Shown here: piece by piece, positions 1-10,396 of the stretch
Position numbering within the stretch: position 1 is the stretch's first letter
Layout of the letters: each line of letters opens with the position of its first letter
Assembly (NCBI GenBank): GCA_029243025.1
Contig: JAQWSU010000018.1
Location: 89,558 to 153,557 of the forward strand
DNA length: 64,000 bases
Source of the DNA: Pirellulaceae bacterium
GTDB taxonomy: Bacteria > Planctomycetota > Planctomycetia > Pirellulales > Pirellulaceae
Reading direction: 5' to 3'
Translations under genes and position numbers: made by a program
The notes under the pieces: generated by a model
What the model saw: only the letters and a program-made list of their open reading frames with translations
What the model was told of the DNA's origin: nothing
Database searches by the model: none

Positions 1-2
1 CC

Positions 3-1265
3 CAGACAGATGCTTTAGCGCTCGCTAAATTCATCGAACAGCATCACCTGCCCGAGATCCCGAATTTCTCACAGCTATCGGTACGAACAGCACAGGACAT
101 CCATCACGCGCTCCAACCGATCGCAGCCCGTCCAATTGATGCAGATGCCTGGGGACAATTGGGTCGAGTTTTTCATAGCCACGAATATTCGGCTAAAGCT
201 CTGGAGTGTTACTCGCAGGCCAGCGTGCTGGCACCGAACGACTTCCAGTGGCCCTATTACCAGGGTCGAATTCATGCAGACGCTTTCGAATATGAGCCAG
301 CCATCGAGGCCTATAACAGATCCGCGGAACTTAATACCGATTACGCTCCCACCTTTCTCGCACTAGGCAACGCTTATGCCCAACTCGGCAAAAACAGGCA
401 AGCGAAACAAGCCTACCAGCGATTTGTCACACTGCGGCCCACATCAAGTCATGGATACTTCGGTCTAGCACAAATTGCTTTCGACGAAGAAAACTATCCC
501 GTTGCAATTGAATTGCTGAGTCGTGTGGTCGCCGGCCATCCAAGAGACTTTCGTGCACACAATTTGCTTGGACAGATTTATCAGCGCATTGGGTTCACCG
601 AAAAAGCGAGTTTTCATCTCGCACAGTTAAAGAATCTAGATCAACAAGACCAAATCACGAAGCATGTCTTCTATGATGATCCGCTCTACCATCAGGTGTT
701 GAGTTCAAATACGACAGACGCCGCGATCAGCGAACGCTTGAGAGCTGCGATGAAGTTCAAACAGGAGGAGGTCGCAATCCGACTTGCACTGGAATTGTGC
801 AAACGCCATCCAGACGATGCGGCGAGGATGCACAGCCTCAGCGTGGCATACAAGCTCAGTAAGCAATTCCAGCAGGCACTCATTCACGCAGAAAAGGCAA
901 TCAGCTTGGATGAGGATCTACTGGAAGCCCACCTAACAAGGGCTCAAATCCTGATGATTCTTCGTCGCAACGAGGAAGCGCTAAAACTGCTTGAATGGGT
1001 AGTCACTCAAGATCCAGATTCTTTCGAAGGCCAATACTATCGCGGAACCGCACTCGTACTATCCAAACAATACAGAAGTGCGGTGGAGGCGTTTCAACAA
1101 TCGATCCGAATCAATGGAGTATCGGCGCGAGCACACGTCGCTTTGGCGGAAGCGTTGAATCAGACAAATCAAAGTGCAGAGGCGATGAAAGAATATCGCC
1201 GAGCCCTCGATCTTGACCCGACAAATTCGCGCGCTATTCAGAAGTTACGTGCCAATCAACCGTGA
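3..1265 (+). CDS. TPR-repeat protein, 5' end cut by window edge
   Basis: The frame is open from the first bases of the window to a TGA at 1263-1265, so the start lies outside. The only in-window start in this frame upstream of the repeats would be a TTG at 159, but codons before it already read as TPR-type sequence. The protein consists of tetratricopeptide repeats of about 34 residues. Typical helix pairs with the A-x-x-x-Y/F and D/P turn pattern recur along the whole length (for example SAKALECYSQASVLAPND and NEEALKLLEWVVTQDPD). TPRs are protein-protein interaction scaffolds. No signal peptide or enzymatic domain is visible in this part, so the role is unknown. A CRTAC1 or sulfotransferase domain could lie upstream, but that cannot be seen. 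Confidence 0.85.
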   Translation, partial: QTDALALAKFIEQHHLPEIPNFSQLSVRTAQDIHHALQPIAARPIDADAWGQLGRVFHSHEYSAKALECYSQASVLAPNDFQWPYYQGRIHADAFEYEPAIEAYNRSAELNTDYAPTFLALGNAYAQLGKNRQAKQAYQRFVTLRPTSSHGYFGLAQIAFDEENYPVAIELLSRVVAGHPRDFRAHNLLGQIYQRIGFTEKASFHLAQLKNLDQQDQITKHVFYDDPLYHQVLSSNTTDAAISERLRAAMKFKQEEVAIRLALELCKRHPDDAARMHSLSVAYKLSKQFQQALIHAEKAISLDEDLLEAHLTRAQILMILRRNEEALKLLEWVVTQDPDSFEGQYYRGTALVLSKQYRSAVEAFQQSIRINGVSARAHVALAEALNQTNQSAEAMKEYRRALDLDPTNSRAIQKLRANQP

Positions 1266-1682
1266 CGCTCGACAAAAAATTTACAGCGGTCGAGGATAAA
1301 AACAATCTACGATCGGCAATAGGTTGGAACGTATTGAGTCCCAAAACAATTGATCCTATCTTCAGCCACACAATTGGCACCTGCTGTAAAAAAGGCCTTC
1401 CCCCGTGGCCGACCGTGTCACTGCCGTTCCTGCCAGAAAACAACGCAACTTGGCAAAACAGGCGGACTACCAACTTACCCGATCCCCCAAGTCCTAGCGG
1501 GATCAAGCGGCTTTTCACCTGATTTCGATCACGGATTTAATCGCCGTTCGGCTCGAACAGCAACAATCCCCTCATAAAAGTCGCCCACTTCGCTTATCGT
1601 GTTAGCTTCTAATTATAATTGGGTCTCGCTGTCGAGGCTGAAACGCCTTACCTAACCGTTCAATCGCAGGTCGGATTAAATC
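1266..1682. other. intergenic region, nothing recognised
   Basis: This stretch lies between the TPR gene and the permease. Short open frames on both strands overlap one another and show no recognisable protein. The A+T-rich part around 1600-1622 may hold the permease promoter, but no confident -35/-10 pair was found. Confidence 0.4.
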
Positions 1683-3122
1683 GTGAACTCCCCATCCTCC
1701 AAGCCGAAAAAAGCGTTAGGCCCCATGTTACTCGTGGCCATGAACGCCTCCGTGATCATCGGACTGGAGGGTTTACCAGACATGGCGCTTTACGGAGTTC
1801 CGCTGATCTTCCTGTTTCTCGTGGGTGCGATCACCTTCCTGATTCCAGTCGGTCTGGTGTCGAGTGAACTGGCTGTCGGCTGGCCCGGTGGCGGCGGTGT
1901 TTATGGCTGGGTGGATTCAGCGTTCGGCAGGCGACCGGCAGTACTTGCGGTCTGGTGCCAATGGGTTCAGATTTTGGTTTGGTATCCTACCGGGCTCTCC
2001 TTTAGCGCAGCCACCTTCGCCTATATTTTCAATCCGAAGCTGGCAGAAAATCCCACCTTTGTGATGATCGTGGTGACGATCATTTTTTGGACTGTCACGT
2101 TGATGAATTTCCGCGGGCTGCGAACCAGTGGTGTCGTCGCAACAATCGGGCTTGTACTGGGTACAATTCTGCCAACCTTGTTGGTAATCCTTTTCGCAGC
2201 AATCTGGTGGATGAGTGACCATCCGATTGCGATTCCAGAACACAATCGCGGATTCTTCCCGAAGCTGGAAGGCATTCGAGGTCTAGCGATTGCAGCCGGG
2301 ATGATCACCTTTTATTCCGGCCTCGAAGTGAATGCGGTGCATGGGTCCCGCATTAACAAGCCGCGTAGCAGCATTCCGTTTGCGATGATCCTGTCAGCTG
2401 GAATTGTGCTCACGATTTACATCTTCGGTTCGCTAGGAATCGCCATGATCCTTCCACCGGAAAAGATCAGAGCGGATTTGAATGTCGGCCCGATGGAGAT
2501 GTTTCGCGTATTCCTGGAAACACACAATTTGGGAATGCTTTCTCCCGTTCTCGCCGCATGCGTTTGCATTGGGGTTTTAGGGCACATTTCCACTTGGGTG
2601 ATCGGCCCCACCGAAGCCATTCGACGAGCTGCACAACGAAGAGACCTCCCTGCCATCTTTGGTAAAACCAATCGCCACGGCGTTCCGACACCGTTGCTCA
2701 TCATTCAGGCAGTGATCGTTACCGCGATGACGCTCCCATTCCTATTCCTGAAAGATGTATCGACCGCCTTCTTGATTCTCACGGCGTTATCAGGCACGGT
2801 CTATTTGGTGATGTACATCATGATGTTTGCGGCAGCAATCCGACTCCGATATTCCAAGCCTCATATCAAACGGCATTTCGAAGTGCCCGGTGGCGTAGCG
2901 GGTATTTGGTTAGTCAGTGGAGTCGGTATTCTCATTAGCGTGGTCGCCTTAATTCTGTCATTTATTCCGCCGGCAGCTGACCAGGTCGATGTAGGGAACC
3001 CCTACGTATACGTGGGATTAGAAGTGGGTATCTTCTGCGTGATTGTGCTGATCGGTCTCTTCATGCCGATGCATCCGGATCGGTTACCGGATGAGGATCA
3101 ATCCGAAGGCCAGTCTGACTAG
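1683..3122 (+). CDS. APC-family amino-acid permease
   Basis: The protein has 479 residues and about 12 hydrophobic segments, the usual size and layout of the amino acid-polyamine-organocation superfamily of inner-membrane amino-acid carriers. The first helices carry the glycine-rich unwound segment of this fold (around residues 20-30), followed by the stretch WPGGGGVYGWV near residue 80. That stretch is typical of the GadC/YjeM glutamate:GABA-antiporter-like branch. The start is GTG, because no ATG fits before the first helix. The next gene, an MFS carrier on the same strand, begins about 120 bp downstream, so the two may be co-transcribed. The substrate cannot be assigned from sequence alone. 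Amino-acid uptake or antiport is the family role. Confidence 0.9.
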   Translation: MNSPSSKPKKALGPMLLVAMNASVIIGLEGLPDMALYGVPLIFLFLVGAITFLIPVGLVSSELAVGWPGGGGVYGWVDSAFGRRPAVLAVWCQWVQILVWYPTGLSFSAATFAYIFNPKLAENPTFVMIVVTIIFWTVTLMNFRGLRTSGVVATIGLVLGTILPTLLVILFAAIWWMSDHPIAIPEHNRGFFPKLEGIRGLAIAAGMITFYSGLEVNAVHGSRINKPRSSIPFAMILSAGIVLTIYIFGSLGIAMILPPEKIRADLNVGPMEMFRVFLETHNLGMLSPVLAACVCIGVLGHISTWVIGPTEAIRRAAQRRDLPAIFGKTNRHGVPTPLLIIQAVIVTAMTLPFLFLKDVSTAFLILTALSGTVYLVMYIMMFAAAIRLRYSKPHIKRHFEVPGGVAGIWLVSGVGILISVVALILSFIPPAADQVDVGNPYVYVGLEVGIFCVIVLIGLFMPMHPDRLPDEDQSEGQSD

Positions 3123-3243
3123 AAAATGGTGATCGAGTGAACCACGACCGGCCCGGGCTGTGTTATCATCCCTGGCTTGTCAAAGCTCCACCGACCATCA
3201 TTTCGGTCCCTTCGGGGACGCAGGCTCAGTATAGATCCGCTCC

Positions 3244-4578
3244 ATGACTCGAACATGCCCACCCCAACAAGCAAAACGTTTCTATTGGTTCATCGTGCTA
3301 CCGATTCAGTCGCTCTGCCTGACTCCAATAGCGGCTCCGCTGTATGGCTTCAATGCTTTAGTCCGACCGATCAACGAAGTCTTTTCCCAGGACAACATTA
3401 ACAACGGTTGGGCCGGTGCGCTGATTGGCGGCACTCTCTTCCTGTCACTCGGCTTCGGTGGCTTAACCCACAATCGCTTTCTCAAGTTGGCAGGCAATCG
3501 CACAAAACTTTTTGTCGCGATGAATGCCGCGCTGGTCCTCAGCTTCGTAATAGCAGCGATTGCCTGTCATTACCGACTTTACTGGTTGTTGATGTTTGGC
3601 TTTGCAGTTCCCGCCGGCGTTAGTATCGTTAACCTTTTTTTTATCGGACTCGTCTTTCTCGTGTCATGGGGTCATGCGATGGGCAAAGTCGGTCTCTCAT
3701 CGGGAACGTTCGGCATGCTGCTTGGATTTTGGGGAGCTGTTTATAGTGTCCTCAGCCCGATTGTTCGATCGCATGTTGGCTTCTTGTGGATGTTGATTTT
3801 ATTAGGATTCGCCGTCGCTGCGGTCGAACTGCTGGGCTTGCTATTGATGATTGACCCGCCTGAATCGACCACTGAAAAGACCAGCTCGGAAAAAGACGAC
3901 ACACCCATCTTGGCCTTTCGCAACATCGTTCAATTTCCATCGTTTTGGGTTTTTGGTTTTTTCATTTTGTTGTTCCTGTTGCCAGGTTTTGGATTCAAGC
4001 TCATCGTTTCGGCTCTCAGCGATGAAGTTTTCCACACGACTGAATCTGTTGCTTCCAGCATGGCGGCCATCTTTCTGGTCTGCTATGGAGCTTCCAGACT
4101 TGGATTTGGAATCCTGTCAGACAGTTTACCTATCAAACCGATGTACTTTATCTTTTCGTTAGTGCAAGCCGTCGCTCTTTTGATCGCAGCCGTATCGCTC
4201 CCCTATATGAAAGGCGTTGTCTTCTTTACATTCCTAATGTGCCTGACGGGAACCATGTTTGCCGCAGGTAAATGTCTTTGGTCGGTCACGATGGTCAGAA
4301 TGTTTGGACAAAAAAACTTCCACACCCCGATGATGCTAACGCAACCGTTTGTTGGCATTGCAGCTTTTCTCGGCCCGGTCTCTCTCACCTGGGCGCTGCG
4401 TGCGGAAGATGTAAGAACTTCAGTAGGCTGGTGGTTGTATGCCTCATCCGGTGCGCTGGCCGTGGCCACTTTTCTGTTTCAGATACTTCGCAGATTCAAT
4501 TACGAACGGTTTGCGAAGCATCAAAGGCAAGGGCTTAATTTCCATTGGCGATCCAAGGATGAATTTGACCGGTTTTAG
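3244..4578 (+). CDS. MFS transporter
   Basis: A 444-residue polytopic membrane protein with roughly 12 transmembrane segments and a central hydrophilic loop around residues 200-220 (rich in E, K and D). This is the classic 6+6 arrangement of the major facilitator superfamily. The N-terminus (around AAPLYGFNALVRPI) and the overall pattern resemble the oxalate/formate-antiporter-like and monocarboxylate-like branch, but no substrate motif is decisive. ATG start at 3244. It lies downstream of the APC permease on the same strand, so the pair may serve uptake of a shared nutrient. That link is inference from position only. Confidence 0.85.
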   Translation: MTRTCPPQQAKRFYWFIVLPIQSLCLTPIAAPLYGFNALVRPINEVFSQDNINNGWAGALIGGTLFLSLGFGGLTHNRFLKLAGNRTKLFVAMNAALVLSFVIAAIACHYRLYWLLMFGFAVPAGVSIVNLFFIGLVFLVSWGHAMGKVGLSSGTFGMLLGFWGAVYSVLSPIVRSHVGFLWMLILLGFAVAAVELLGLLLMIDPPESTTEKTSSEKDDTPILAFRNIVQFPSFWVFGFFILLFLLPGFGFKLIVSALSDEVFHTTESVASSMAAIFLVCYGASRLGFGILSDSLPIKPMYFIFSLVQAVALLIAAVSLPYMKGVVFFTFLMCLTGTMFAAGKCLWSVTMVRMFGQKNFHTPMMLTQPFVGIAAFLGPVSLTWALRAEDVRTSVGWWLYASSGALAVATFLFQILRRFNYERFAKHQRQGLNFHWRSKDEFDRF

Positions 4579-4966
4579 CGCATCTTCTACCGGGACAACA
4601 TTGCAAGAGCCGGGTGCAGTCAAATCCGCCAGCAACAACAGACGGTCAGCGTTCTTTCTATCAGAGTCTTGCACGCTAATTCAAACGCACGGTCACGAGA
4701 CTCATCCCGAAAGCCATTTTTCAACTTAACAATGCACAAGCATTGCCGAGAATCACTATCCGATCGATTGCGCCCAATTGGGCATGACACGAAAGACAAT
4801 CACAACACGGCGTTAACCACCCACCAAAACGATCAAGATCAAAGATTACTCTTCGAGAAATCACGAACGCAAACCCAAGGAACCGCTTTTATTTTTCTGG
4901 CAACAGAAACTTGTTTACGTTAATCGTATCAATCCTCGCGATTCGACATACTCGAGGCACACCAAC
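4579..4966. other. intergenic region, nothing recognised
   Basis: No frame here resembles a protein. The region separates the intact transporter pair from two decayed genes. Confidence 0.4.
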
Positions 4967-5275
4967 GTGAAACTGTTTGACACGACTTTACGAGCTGGGG
5001 AACAAAGTGCAGGGGTGCACTTAACCCCTGCTGAGAAAGCGAGTTTCGCTAGTCGACTCGAAGCAGCAGGCGTCGACGCAATCGACGCCGGTTTCCCCGA
5101 TGCTTCTCGTGTTGATTGGGAAGACGTTCAGGCGGTCGCAGAAGCGACGAATACGGCCACCCTTTCATTTACTCTCAGAGTCGGGAAGCCTCGACCGATC
5201 CGTCATTCCCAATCTGCGATCCAACGTGCGTTGCTAAAGGTGAACATCCCGTCAATGAAATCCAGTTCGACCTAA
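4967..5275 (+). pseudogene. truncated HMG-CoA-lyase/isopropylmalate-synthase-like gene
   Basis: The 102-codon frame starts at GTG 4967. It begins with the conserved opening of HMGL-like TIM-barrel enzymes, KLFDTTLRAGEQSAGVHLT, followed by DAIDAGFP. The family consensus is FDTTLRDGEQ, and here the catalytic-loop Asp is Ala. These are the N-terminal strands of 2-isopropylmalate, homocitrate or citramalate synthases and related lyases, which use an acyl-CoA or cleave one. Only about a quarter of the usual 350-500 residues remains. The frame drifts off consensus after residue 70, stops at 5275, and is followed almost at once by a dinucleotide repeat. Truncation plus the R-A-G substitution indicate a dead remnant. 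Confidence 0.7.
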
Positions 5276-5312
5276 GCTGCAAATACAAAACCGCTATTGA
5301 TCACACAAATTG

Positions 5313-5339
5313 GTGTGTGTGTGTGTGTGTGTGTGTGTG
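5313..5339. repeat. (GT)n microsatellite
   Basis: An uninterrupted run of 13.5 GT units (27 bases). Dinucleotide tracts this long are rare in bacterial genomes and are prone to slippage. It lies exactly at the junction between the truncated HMGL-like gene and the decayed phosphodiesterase gene, so it probably marks a rearrangement or deletion point. Confidence 0.95.
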
Positions 5340-5417
5340 CTGCTACCGGCGAGGCATTCTGGATCTGTTATTCCAAAGTGCTCATCTACATCTCTTCGAA
5401 TAAACATCATACTGGCA

Positions 5418-6758
5418 TTGATCATTATCGACTCGGCAAATCCTGCAATTTTAGAAACGCGAATCGCAGACGGCTCGATGCCTGTTCTATCATCACTTAC
5501 CAAACGCGGTATCACGGTTCCGTTATTGAGTGACAGCGACGCTCTGGACGGCAGTGTATTCAAACCTTTTTAACGGATGTCAGTCCAGGAAAACACGACA
5601 TCCACAAGGAGCGATCATTGGTAAGCGGCCCTTATGCTGATGAATGATCAAAGGCTGAAAATTCACCGGCAGGATCACCGGAGAGTGTCCCGAGCAGCTT
5701 ATATGGCGAAGTCGAGAAGAAGTTTGGCTCGCATCCCATGAAAGTTCAAAACGCTCTTCCGTTAACCGTCACAGGTTATCAAGAAGCAGAAGAAAATCTG
5801 ATTGCCGCTTTGCGAATACGCAGTGATGTATGCAGCTGGCTGTTGCAGCAAGGTCCCTGGAATTTCTTTACGACAACCTTCAGCGAAACACATGTAGCAG
5901 CGCATCAATTCTGGCAATTGCGAGATCCGCAACATCCGCTTTGGGATTCGAAATCGGCGCAAGCGTGCGGCGATACTTTGGAAAACATTTACCGCAGCAT
6001 CGATGTAAATCTCGCGAACTTATTAGAGGCCCTCCCTGCAGATGCGAATGTGGTGTTCATGACACCACAAGGCGTGTCAAACAATTACTCTGGCTCTCAC
6101 CGGTTGCCGAAATGGCGTGCGATGCGCGAAGGACGCACTCCGCAACTTATTTCGACGTAGTATCTCCGAAAGTCTCGTCAACCGCCTGGCATCTCGCAAG
6201 TTCCCGCCAGGCGGCAAGGTATTTCTATGACCCGGATCTGATTATGGCGCTTTGTTACGCGTGAACCTACGAGGAGGTGAACCCCAAGGCGTCGTCGATC
6301 CCGGTGACGATCAAGCAACCCTGCATGCCTTGGTGGATGATTTGAAGAAATCACGAAACTCCAAAACCGGAAAACCAGCGCTAGGCAAGATCTTATTGAC
6401 CCAGGAAAAATATGATGGCCCCTGCGTCAATGACCTACCGGATGCAGTCGCATGCTGGCGAAACGGATTGGCCCATCGGCTCACTGGAATGTCCCCAGCA
6501 CGGCCTGCTAACGGAAGGGACATCCTTCACCGATATCACTACACATCACAAGGACTGGCTGGGATCAGGGGTCCGTTGATCCGCAACGGACGACTCTCAA
6601 AACAACACGACATCCGAGATAGGACTGCCACACTCTATGAACTCGCCAACGAAACTCCACCAGAGGATCTTGACGGAACCTCTTTCATGCCTCAACTCTT
6701 TCACAACGCCAACGAGGCGAGCGATTTTTCTGGATCCAGTTTCTTCAGCGAATCATGA
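5418..6758 (+). pseudogene. decayed alkaline-phosphatase-superfamily phosphodiesterase
   Basis: Three blocks in different frames resemble consecutive parts of a type I phosphodiesterase/nucleotide pyrophosphatase-like protein. Around 5418-5570 there is an N-terminal block with NPAILETRIADGSMPVLSSL. At 5738-6100 there is a middle block ending in NVVFMTPQGVSNNYSGSH. At 6252-6758 there is a C-terminal block opening with VNLRGGEPQGVVDPGDD and containing YDGPCVNDLPD. In intact members these parts form one cytosolic or secreted metal-dependent hydrolase of about 500 residues that cleaves phosphodiesters or phosphonates. Several frameshifts and stops separate the blocks, so no functional product is expected. 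The upstream microsatellite and truncated lyase suggest the whole stretch is decaying. Confidence 0.65.
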
Positions 6759-6934
6759 ATCCTGATCACTCGATGATTCTCGACCCGTTCGTTGACGGGA
6801 AGATTGCAACAAGCAGCTGATACCTTACGGCTACCAGCGTTGGATCCACAATTGAATGACCAATGCATCCGACGCGATGCTAACGGCTCAGCCAAAAACG
6901 TAGCTGACGTTTTTTTCCAGCATTCGGTGCTTAT

Positions 6935-9814
6935 TCATTTTGCCAGCTTGGCCATCTCGATGGAAATCTCTTTCAAGCTTTTTGGCCAACGGTTGAAGGT
7001 CACGCGTTTGGCGTCCGATATTTTGGGAATGGTGATATTTTCGACAAGTGAATCGGCGGGCTGAGCATAAATCAATTGCACTCGATCCAATCCGTAAGTA
7101 CGAGGCAAACTCTTTGCGAAAATTTCCATTTCAGCAGCGTAAAGCGTTGGTTCGTATCCGACATTGTTTTCCGAAGGAACCCAGATCACGCCAGCAACGG
7201 CCATCGGTGTCATGGGGCTAACGCACCAGTTGTAAACATAAGTCGGGATCGTATCTGACGGGATCTCACCGCCCTTCCCCGCCTCAGGAAAAGGCGGTGC
7301 CGCCAGCGGCGCTGCCTTGGAAAGATCATCGCCCCGCTGGCTGGCTGCGACGATCGTCGAGACGAATTGCTTCACTTGCCCTACGTGTTCGTCAACCGCG
7401 TTTCTCGCGACCTCTGTGTTGGGATATTGCATAAACAGCTCATTCAAACGAGCTCGAAACGCCGGCTGATCGACCTCTTTAACGCCCTCAAAAGAAGTCC
7501 ATGAAAGAGGCGAGGCCATTTGCCTTGCCCGTCCGCCTTGTCCCGAGGACATCGTAATGAACCCTTGAGGAATTCCCTTACGATCTAAAGTCTTCGCAAA
7601 GTAATACGCAAACATCGTCACACCCCGATCGCCTTCCCAGGAGTCGGTGCCCATCCATGAGGAACGATATTTGCCACCACCGGTCTCGAACTTCCGTTTC
7701 CGTGGAGTCGGAAAACTGCTGGCGCTGGTCTTTCGCCTGAACTCACGCACCAGCGGCATTGCAACCGGAGGCTTCGCCCCCTTGTCTCGTGCGTTGTATG
7801 CCATTTCACCGTTCAGGAGCGTCGAGCCGGTAAGATACCAAACGTCACCCACAAGAATATCATTGACCGTTCGTTGATGTCCGTGGCTCGAAACGACGGA
7901 CAGAGTAATCGGATTGGCGGAAGCCTCGAGCGCCGGAAAATCGACCGACCATTGCTGAAGCTCATTAGCGATCGCAGTTCGAGTGACATCTCCCAGCGTA
8001 ACAGTCACCTTGACACCCTTGTTCGCGTGACCCCAGACGGGAATTGGCTTGTCCCGTTGAATAATCGCGCCGTCCCGAAAATACTCAACAACTTGCAGGA
8101 TGGGATAATCCGGGTCGGTGTATTGGGCGTATTTCGCCTTGAGCGCCGCTGCTTTTTCCAAATCGTCTTCCTCAAAAATCAATTTGCCATGAATCGAAGC
8201 AAATGGAGTCGCCGGCAAGCCGGCTTGGTTATACAAGTTAGAGTTTTCCGGAACCGCGTTGTAGGCATATTGAACGCCAATAGGCTCGGGCACACTTCCC
8301 GAAGTCACAACAACGGTGTCACCGACAATCACCGCGTTGGCAGCGTGCCAAACTTTGTCGGGACCGCAAAGTCGAAAATGGTTTAATTTGTCATTGGGAG
8401 TCGGCTTGGCTGGCTCAACATACTTGTCCGCTTCCCGGTAGTCTTTGGCCATTCCTTTGTTACCAATCATCAGACCACCAAAGAGACTTTCCTTTTCAAA
8501 AGAAACGATCACTTCATCGCCTCGAACTTCGTACCCGGTGTAAATCGGACCGGTGTAGGCAATGTCACTGCCATACTGCTTTGCCAAAGCCCAGCGCGCC
8601 AACCGCATTCCCGGGTGAAGTTTGTTGTAGTAATGAATCCCTTGCGGTCGAGCTGAATTTAAGTCTGACTGAACAACCATCCCAACGTGATCTCGGTTGT
8701 TCATGAAAAACATGTGCTGGACTTGCCGGATGTCTGCGAATGCAACGGAATCCGAATTGGGAGATCCATAACACTGCATTTGGGTAAAATAGAATGGCAT
8801 CTCGGGCATCCCCCAAGCATCTCTCCAGCCGTTCACAAGAGCTTCCATTCTTGCGGCGTAAATCCTGCCATCTCCCGAATTGCTTGTGCCCTGGCACCAG
8901 ATTGCTCCGCGAACCGCGAAGGGAATCACTGGATTAATTTTCCCATTGAAGAACTGGGATGGGCCCCGCCACATCCCGGCGATCCCAGGCAGGTTGGGAT
9001 GAGCAGCAACTCTGCCACCTGCGTCGGCGGCGTCACCGGCAACTGTTTGCCAAGCCTTTAAATCCGCGTAGTACTTTTCAAACGCCCGGTGCCCCTGCTC
9101 AATCCTCGGATCCGCATCATGAATCAAATCGACGTCGCTCTCCAGTTGAGCATGCTGCTCGATTGCCTCGCGCTGAGTAAACGCTTCAATCCTGGTATTG
9201 CTATGGGCACTCAACAGAATACCGATCGGCACGTCCAATTCCTTGTAAAGTTCGTAGGCAAACGACAATGACAGTGCGGAGAAACTGCCGGCATTTCCGC
9301 GTGTCTTCCATCCCCCCTCCGACGTGGCTGATTTTTGAGGAAACAAAGCAGACACCGTATTGATATTGATTTCGCGTATCGGAATGTCGGTCTCCGAACT
9401 GGCGATATCGCGGGCGATTCCGCTGCACATGCTTTTACCGGCCGTCCAGACCATGTTGGATTGTCCCGAAGAGAACCAAACCTCACCCACCAGCACACGA
9501 TCAAGCACAATCGACTCTTGTCGATCGTTCGCTACCTTCAAGGTGCGTTCTTCACGCGATGCGGTGAGCGGATCAAGCTTGATCATCCAATCGCCATCTT
9601 GGTCAGCAACAGCACGCCGTTTTTGGCCGGCAAATTCGACGGTGACTTCACTGCCAGGTAGGTCAAATCCCCAAACCGGTACCTGCATCTGTCTTTGCAG
9701 GACCATATTACTTGTGAATGGAACTGCTAACTCAAGCTTTTGATCGGCGATCGCAACCGCAGAACCAGAGAGGAAGAAAAACGAGACAAGAACAGTCATT
9801 TTGTTTCGGGTCAT
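6935..9814 (-). CDS. sialate O-acetylesterase-like protein, two domains
   Basis: A secreted carbohydrate esterase of about 959 residues. The ATG at 9814 gives a clean signal peptide (MTRNKMTVLVSFFFLSGSA, processed near AIA-DQ). The frame is open to a start at 9871, but that would add a polar leader. The first half is a SASA/DUF303-type SGNH esterase with the nucleophile motif SSGQSNM (Ser about residue 119) after the LVGEVWF strand. Family members remove O-acetyl groups from sialic acids or plant and algal polysaccharides. The second half (from about residue 600) repeats the leading beta-domain (FRDGAIIQRDKPIPVWGHA, then ILVGDVWYLTG), but at the nucleophile position it reads TGSTLLN. It therefore looks like a degenerate second copy, about doubling the usual 450-650 residue length. 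It faces a PEP-CTERM gene divergently. A small decayed fragment of a related gene lies at 41.0-41.3 kb. Confidence 0.85.
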   Translation of the reverse strand: MTRNKMTVLVSFFFLSGSAVAIADQKLELAVPFTSNMVLQRQMQVPVWGFDLPGSEVTVEFAGQKRRAVADQDGDWMIKLDPLTASREERTLKVANDRQESIVLDRVLVGEVWFSSGQSNMVWTAGKSMCSGIARDIASSETDIPIREININTVSALFPQKSATSEGGWKTRGNAGSFSALSLSFAYELYKELDVPIGILLSAHSNTRIEAFTQREAIEQHAQLESDVDLIHDADPRIEQGHRAFEKYYADLKAWQTVAGDAADAGGRVAAHPNLPGIAGMWRGPSQFFNGKINPVIPFAVRGAIWCQGTSNSGDGRIYAARMEALVNGWRDAWGMPEMPFYFTQMQCYGSPNSDSVAFADIRQVQHMFFMNNRDHVGMVVQSDLNSARPQGIHYYNKLHPGMRLARWALAKQYGSDIAYTGPIYTGYEVRGDEVIVSFEKESLFGGLMIGNKGMAKDYREADKYVEPAKPTPNDKLNHFRLCGPDKVWHAANAVIVGDTVVVTSGSVPEPIGVQYAYNAVPENSNLYNQAGLPATPFASIHGKLIFEEDDLEKAAALKAKYAQYTDPDYPILQVVEYFRDGAIIQRDKPIPVWGHANKGVKVTVTLGDVTRTAIANELQQWSVDFPALEASANPITLSVVSSHGHQRTVNDILVGDVWYLTGSTLLNGEMAYNARDKGAKPPVAMPLVREFRRKTSASSFPTPRKRKFETGGGKYRSSWMGTDSWEGDRGVTMFAYYFAKTLDRKGIPQGFITMSSGQGGRARQMASPLSWTSFEGVKEVDQPAFRARLNELFMQYPNTEVARNAVDEHVGQVKQFVSTIVAASQRGDDLSKAAPLAAPPFPEAGKGGEIPSDTIPTYVYNWCVSPMTPMAVAGVIWVPSENNVGYEPTLYAAEMEIFAKSLPRTYGLDRVQLIYAQPADSLVENITIPKISDAKRVTFNRWPKSLKEISIEMAKLAK

Positions 9815-10396
9815 AGCTGTCACTTCGCGCGAAGAGTGGAGAGAATGAAGCCGCCTGGAATAGAGTTTCAATATTCTATGTCACGAGTTGTCACCGCTCT
9901 AGTCTTTTTCGGTGATCATGAAATGTTCGTAAAAGGTACAGTGATTCCCTACCGGCTGATTTGCCGATCCGAAAACTAACAGCAAGGGCTTGTCAAAGAC
10001 ACTCTTGCGATTCCGACTTCAACCAATTAGCTGCCATCCGTGAGGGTACGGCTAATCTCCTACCGGTATTTAATGGGTGCGGACACTCCGCTTTTCCGTT
10101 CCCAACCTGCAAGTCGTTGACCTCCTTAAGAGGTAACTGCCCAGCTGATTTCCGCGGGGAACCTCCAACTGGCAGATCGCCACGGTCCTTGAAAGGATCG
10201 ACATAAAAGTCCACCGATTCATTTACAAAGCCCTCGCGAGCATATTTGTTCAGCCTCATAGCTGACAGCAGAAGTGCCCGAAACAACATGGACCACCACC
10301 AGACATTTGACTGAAAATTCTGGCAATGAGTGTTAACAACGATTAAAGTGATGAGCACTTTCCTAAGAATGCGCTCCTTCTCAAAAAGGGTGGAAC
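9815..10396. other. divergent intergenic region
   Basis: This region separates the divergently transcribed esterase and the CBM9-like gene and must contain both promoters. The only long frame (121 codons, minus strand, 9993-10358) has no recognisable domain and no ribosome-binding site, and is probably not a gene. The last bases, AAAAAGGGTGG about 7-15 nt before the ATG at 10397, serve as a plausible ribosome-binding site. Confidence 0.4.

Noticed and set aside
9993-10358. 121-codon minus-strand frame upstream of the esterase
   Set aside because: No recognisable domain and no Shine-Dalgarno. It lies in the divergent promoter region.
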